NCBI GenBank assembly: GCA_964472565.1
Contig: CAYYNB010000211.1
Span: 1 to 9,060, forward strand
DNA: 9,060 nucleotides
Source: DATAMF01 sp964472565
GTDB taxonomy: Bacteria > Chloroflexota > Anaerolineae > Aggregatilineales > Aggregatilineaceae
Direction of reading: 5' to 3'
This document shows positions 6,334-9,060 of the stretch, piece after piece; position 1 is the stretch's first letter, and each line of letters opens with the position of its first letter. A program made the translations under genes and the position numbers. A model generated the notes under the pieces. The model saw only the letters and a list, made by a program, of their open reading frames with translations. It was not told where the DNA came from and searched no databases.

Positions 6334-7281
6334 TTAATTCGTCGCGGCCAGGCTGTCAATGGCACTGCGGACGGTCTGGGCACTCTGGCGCAAAGCCGCG
6401 TGCTCGGCATCGGACAGCGGGAACAGGCAGGTTGAGATGACGCCAGAACCACCAACCAGATTGGGGAGCGAGACTGTCACATCGGGGATGCCAGCGACCT
6501 CATCCACCGGTGAACATACGGTCAGCAGCGAGCGCTGATCGAGTAAAATCACATTGACGATACGAGCCAACGCGCTGCCAATGCCATAGTAGGTTGCGCC
6601 CTTGCCTTCGATGATGCGGTAGGCCGCATGACGTACCTGTTCATCAATGGACAGCCGAACTTCCTCAGTTACTTCGCGGCCACTTTCGACACAAAATTCA
6701 TTGAGCGGAATGCCGCCAATGCTCACTTCGGACCAGGCCAGCACTTCTGAGTCGCCGTGTTCGCCCAGCACATAACTATGGACATGGTACGCATCAATGC
6801 CCAGGTGACGGCCCAGCAACGCACGGAAACGGGCCGTATCCAGCGTGGTGCCAGAACCAAGCACACGGTGGCCTGATACGCCAAATTCGCGGGCATAACG
6901 CGCGGTCAGGTGGGTCATAATATCCACCGGATTAGTCGCTACAAGCAGCACGGTATTGGGTGCGTACTGGAGAATGCTGGGGACAACTTCGCGGAATACC
7001 GCTGCGTTTCGCTCCAAAAGCTGCAAGCGCGTTTCGCCAGGCCGCTGCCCAACACCCGCAGTGATCACGACCACATGGCAGCCCGCCAGATCGGGATAAT
7101 CACCGGCGCGCACATGCAAAGGATGGGCAAAGGGGACGGCGTGCAGAATATCATCGGCTTCGGCCTGCGCACGGACCTGATTCTTGTCCACCAGCACGAC
7201 TTCACGCCCAATGCCACGCATCACCAGCGCATAAGCCGTCGTTGCGCCCACTGCACCACTTCCCACAATCCCGATTTTCAT
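6334..7281 (-). CDS. ldh: L-lactate dehydrogenase
   Basis: 315 residues, the normal length for the enzyme that interconverts pyruvate + NADH and L-lactate + NAD+ in the cytoplasm. The start ATG 7281-7279 follows TAGGAGG at an ideal 5-base spacing. The Rossmann motif is GSGAVGA (7-13), and D32 ends the second strand, which points to NAD. Q79 in VGQRPGETR is the lactate-type specificity residue (malate dehydrogenases have Arg there). R85, D148, R151 and H175 (in GEHGDSE) are the catalytic and substrate residues, with T230 further on. R153 and H168 correspond to the two residues (R173 and H188 in the usual numbering) that bind fructose 1,6-bisphosphate, so allosteric activation is likely. The gene is read in the same direction as the Nudix gene upstream (87-base gap), and its 3' end faces the FHA gene across a hairpin. 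Confidence 0.95.
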   Translation of the reverse strand: MKIGIVGSGAVGATTAYALVMRGIGREVVLVDKNQVRAQAEADDILHAVPFAHPLHVRAGDYPDLAGCHVVVITAGVGQRPGETRLQLLERNAAVFREVVPSILQYAPNTVLLVATNPVDIMTHLTARYAREFGVSGHRVLGSGTTLDTARFRALLGRHLGIDAYHVHSYVLGEHGDSEVLAWSEVSIGGIPLNEFCVESGREVTEEVRLSIDEQVRHAAYRIIEGKGATYYGIGSALARIVNVILLDQRSLLTVCSPVDEVAGIPDVTVSLPNLVGGSGVISTCLFPLSDAEHAALRQSAQTVRSAIDSLAATN

Positions 7282-7319
7282 GCTTGCCTCCTAAAGAACA
7301 GATTTGCACAGTTTAATTG

Positions 7320-7361
7320 TGGCAGGATGACTGCCAAACGCCAATGATCAACAGATCAACA
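7320..7361. repeat. Small hairpin and tandem 8-bp repeat between Nudix and lactate dehydrogenase genes
   Basis: TGGCAG (7320-7325) and CTGCCA (7331-7336) form a 6-bp stem with a 5-base loop. Next to it GATCAACA occurs twice in perfect tandem (7346-7353 and 7354-7361). Both lie in the 87-base gap upstream of lactate dehydrogenase. The hairpin may attenuate readthrough from the Nudix gene, or the pair may be a protein site. Neither role is shown. Confidence 0.35.
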
Positions 7362-7368
7362 TCTCACA

Positions 7369-7923
7369 TTATGAGCTTCGTAATTCGTCCAACGCCAGCC
7401 CAATCGCTGCAGCGGTGGACTCGTCACAAACCTGGGTTGAACGCCACAAGGCACGAACCTCATCCAGCGGCAGGAAAAATAACTCAAGCTGTTCGAGATC
7501 ACCCGGATCTGGCTCGGCGACAAGCTGTACATCACGCACGAGAAAATAATGTCCCCAACCAGCCTCACGGTTCGCATTCGCGACATATTTGCCCAAAAAG
7601 GTCCAGTTTTCAGCGGGCGCGGCCACACCAACCTCTTCGAGCAGTTCACGCTGGGCAGAAACCAGCGGGCTTTCACCTGCGCTCAGGTGTCCACCGGGAA
7701 GATTGACCTCTACACCGCGCAACCCGTGTTTATAGTTGCGAATGAGAGGAACCCGTTGGTCTTCAGTTACAGCGAAAATAATCGCATATTCTGGCATATC
7801 CAGGCGCGTCCAATCGGGGATCACACGGCCATCGGGCAAGCGGACGGCTTCATCCCACACCCGCAACCAGGGATAACGATCCAGGATGAGCGTTTTGGAT
7901 AAAATTTCCCATTGTTCGTCCAT
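7369..7923 (-). CDS. Nudix hydrolase, ADP-ribose pyrophosphatase type
   Basis: 184 residues from ATG 7923-7921, chosen because AAGGAGA precedes it; upstream in-frame starts lack such a site and would add an unrelated N-terminus. The Nudix box fits the consensus Gx5Ex7REUxEExGU exactly over residues 78-100 (G78, E84, R92, E93, E96, E97, G99), providing the Mg-binding glutamates. Residues 8-45 (LSKTLILDRYPWLRVWDEAV, then LPDGRVI.DW) match the N-terminal swapped beta-sheet module of ADP-ribose pyrophosphatases, and the region before the box (IRNYKHGLRGVEVNLPGG) is also typical. The likely reaction is ADP-ribose to AMP + ribose 5-phosphate, but other nucleoside diphosphate sugars are possible. 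It is divergent from the lipoprotein gene and may be co-transcribed with lactate dehydrogenase. Confidence 0.9.
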   Translation of the reverse strand: MDEQWEILSKTLILDRYPWLRVWDEAVRLPDGRVIPDWTRLDMPEYAIIFAVTEDQRVPLIRNYKHGLRGVEVNLPGGHLSAGESPLVSAQRELLEEVGVAAPAENWTFLGKYVANANREAGWGHYFLVRDVQLVAEPDPGDLEQLELFFLPLDEVRALWRSTQVCDESTAAAIGLALDELRSS

Positions 7924-7944
7924 CGGTTTCTCCTTGAGGGACAA

Positions 7945-7971
7945 TTTCATAAGTACTCTTCCCATATGAAA
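7945..7971. promoter_or_regulatory. 7+7 inverted repeat in the divergent promoter region
   Basis: TTTCATA (7945-7951) and TATGAAA (7965-7971) are perfect inverted half-sites with centres 20 bp apart, close to two helical turns, which suits a dimeric regulator. The right half overlaps the end of the proposed -35 of the lipoprotein promoter, and the left half sits just before the Nudix ribosome binding site. The assignment rests on symmetry and position only. Confidence 0.35.
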
Positions 7972-7988
7972 AGCATTCAGCATATAAT
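7959..7988 (+). promoter_or_regulatory. Promoter for the thioredoxin-fold lipoprotein gene
   Basis: A perfect TATAAT (7983-7988) lies 18 bases after TTCCCA (7959-7964, 4 of 6 to TTGACA). Transcription would start near 7995, giving a leader of about 40 bases that includes the AAGGAGA ribosome binding site (8023-8029). Confidence 0.55.
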
Positions 7989-8034
7989 GGGACACATGCA
8001 CCTCAATGGTGCGCTTTGTGGTAAGGAGAATTGT

Positions 8035-8856
8035 ATGCCGAAAACATTTAACTGGCTGATCACCCTGCTTTTGGCAACGGGAATAATATTAACCGCTTGT
8101 GGATCGGATGATAAAAAATCGTCCAAGTCGCAGCTTGATAGCCCGAATGAACCGAATGCGCTGCCGCTGCCGGGAACGACACAAGCGCCACTGGTGGCAC
8201 CAACCTATCCGCCGACATGGACCGCTTCACCAGCGGTTCGAACCCGTGTACCAGAAGCTACTCGTCCGGCGGCGCGGACGGCTTATCCGACTCCGAACCC
8301 GGATGATCGGACACCTGAACCACTCGAAACCTATGTCGTGCCCAGTGAATGGTTCGATTTGCCCTTCACCGATGAAGACGGCAATACACGCACGATCAGC
8401 GAATTTCTGGGGCGCGGCATGGTGATCCAGACGATGAGCGCAGGCTGTGATTTTTGTATGGAGCAGCAGCAGTATCTGGTGGACGCGATTCAGAACCGGA
8501 TCGAGATGGGGGTGCTGCCGGATACGGTGTTTTTGATTTTGAGCGTGAACCAGAACGAAACGCCATCGGTGGTCAAGTCGGTGCTTCAGAACCAACTCGG
8601 TGAGGAAAAATGGGCGGTTGTGGAAACGCTTTATGAGGAAGATACTGCTGCCGATTGGATCGTGGGAGTTGCCAGCCGCGAACTGGTTGAAGCGCTCGAA
8701 ACAGCCTTTGCGCGCCCGATCAGCGATATGGAAAACCAGGCGGTGATTGTGGTGGAGCCGGATGGATTGGCACACCAGACCGCTGAAGGGATTGTGGACA
8801 CCAACAATCTGCTCCTTGCTATCTCATTCTATGGAAATCAATTGTTTTCCGAATAA
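8035..8856 (+). CDS. Thioredoxin-fold lipoprotein (redoxin-like)
   Basis: 273 residues from ATG 8035, preceded by AAGGAGA; the in-frame upstream extension is rejected because the signal peptide begins here. Residues 1-21 are a lipoprotein signal (K3, hydrophobic 7-18, lipobox L19-T20-A21) with C22 as the lipidated residue, so the protein is anchored outside the membrane. Residues about 36-100 are a flexible Pro/Thr/Arg-rich spacer. Residues 104-273 resemble an AhpC/TlpA-type thioredoxin fold: FDLPFTDEDGNTRTISEF, then GMVIQTMSAGC at the active site with C138-x-x-C141 (CDFC), then FLILSVNQNE, and VIVVEPDG near the end. Two standard thioredoxin features are altered: the Trp before the CxxC is absent (SAG instead), and the usual cis-proline before the VIVVEPDG strand is replaced by Asn-Gln-Ala. 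It could be an extracytoplasmic thiol-disulfide protein or a Sco-like carrier. The substrate is unknown. Confidence 0.82.
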   Translation: MPKTFNWLITLLLATGIILTACGSDDKKSSKSQLDSPNEPNALPLPGTTQAPLVAPTYPPTWTASPAVRTRVPEATRPAARTAYPTPNPDDRTPEPLETYVVPSEWFDLPFTDEDGNTRTISEFLGRGMVIQTMSAGCDFCMEQQQYLVDAIQNRIEMGVLPDTVFLILSVNQNETPSVVKSVLQNQLGEEKWAVVETLYEEDTAADWIVGVASRELVEALETAFARPISDMENQAVIVVEPDGLAHQTAEGIVDTNNLLLAISFYGNQLFSE

Positions 8857-8912
8857 AGGCGCGAAGAGCTAACGATCCTCGCAGCAACCCAATCTACGCA
8901 TTACCCACAATT

Positions 8913-8940
8913 AGCGGGGCAATTCACGAATTGTCCCGCT
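8913..8940 (+). terminator. Strong hairpin downstream of the lipoprotein gene
   Basis: AGCGGGGCAATTC (8913-8925) pairs with GAATTGTCCCGCT (8928-8940), giving 12 Watson-Crick pairs plus one G-U; the tip would open to a tetraloop or larger. It begins 57 bases after the stop codon. No T run follows on either strand, so it is either a factor-assisted terminator/3' stabiliser or a palindromic site. This is the only structure between the gene and the operator-like region at the right edge. Confidence 0.6.
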
Positions 8941-8977
8941 GAACTTCAGCAGAGTATATCAAGCCGAGGGGCTATTT

Positions 8978-9013
8978 TTAGGTTGTCCTAAATTTTATCT
9001 AAGGATAACCTTA
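8978..9013. promoter_or_regulatory. Tandem palindromes resembling DtxR/IdeR-type metalloregulator boxes
   Basis: TTAGG-TTGT-CCTAA (8978-8991) and TAAGG-ATAA-CCTTA (9000-9013) are both perfect 5-4-5 palindromes. Their centres are 22 bp apart, about two helical turns. The first agrees at 12 of 14 positions with the start of the DtxR/IdeR consensus as I remember it (TTAGGTTAGCCTAA...). Such paired sites commonly bind two repressor dimers when iron or manganese is plentiful. No regulated gene is in view; it should start to the right of 9060. The two sites also form a larger imperfect stem (8980-8989 with 9002-9011), so an RNA hairpin is the alternative reading. Confidence 0.5.
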
Positions 9014-9060
9014 AATCGTCCAACTCGCGCTCAGGAAGCTGATTTATTGATCTTTGGGTG

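Noticed and set aside
6910..7347. Plus-strand frame over the 5' half of lactate dehydrogenase
   Set aside because: It lies antisense to a well-supported gene and has no domain signature.
1..9060. CRISPR array, tRNA or rRNA gene
   Set aside because: No regularly spaced repeats and no cloverleaf or rRNA-like sequence were seen on either strand.

Overview
The window looks like a bacterial chromosome segment. The best guess at source is Chloroflexota (Anaerolineae-like). The reasons are a zinc-ribbon/FHA protein, a lipoprotein with a Pro/Thr-rich linker behind the lipobox, a large PAS-GAF-PAS histidine kinase with the short two-helix N-terminal module, and IS630 plus ISKra4 elements. This is an impression from protein style, not a search result.

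Layout. Positions 1-1680 are a decaying mobile or phage-like segment. It holds a gene for a ParB-associated helix-turn-helix protein that appears to lack the ParB nuclease half, then a DNA polymerase X-type nucleotidyltransferase gene broken by an in-frame TAA, then about 300 bases with no convincing gene. Positions 1681-2814 are a nearly complete IS630-family insertion sequence on the minus strand. It has imperfect terminal inverted repeats, a TA on each side, and a transposase split into two overlapping frames at a classic A AAA AAG slippery site. Directly after it, 2815-3314 is the 3' remnant of an ISKra4-type transposase on the plus strand. Its 5' half is missing, so 1-3342 reads as a pile-up of mobile DNA.

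From about 3400 the DNA looks like ordinary host genes with good ribosome binding sites: an orphan membrane sensor histidine kinase (3436-5673), a zinc-ribbon/FHA protein (5768-6283), and then, convergent across a shared hairpin, L-lactate dehydrogenase (7281-6334) preceded by a Nudix hydrolase of ADP-ribose pyrophosphatase type (7923-7369). The Nudix gene is divergent from a thioredoxin-fold lipoprotein (8035-8856). Their 111-base shared intergenic region carries a perfect TATAAT and a 7+7 inverted repeat.

The last 200 bases have no gene. They hold a strong 13-bp hairpin after the lipoprotein gene and, at the right edge, two tandem palindromes, one close to the DtxR/IdeR-type metal-regulator box. 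These probably control a gene outside the window.

The host genes suggest environmental sensing, fermentation/NAD metabolism, nucleotide housekeeping and envelope redox, but they do not form one obvious pathway. No convincing new multi-gene system was found. The most informative items are the tandem metalloregulator-like operators, the IS630 frameshift site, the nonsense-broken nucleotidyltransferase and the dyad between the kinase and FHA genes.
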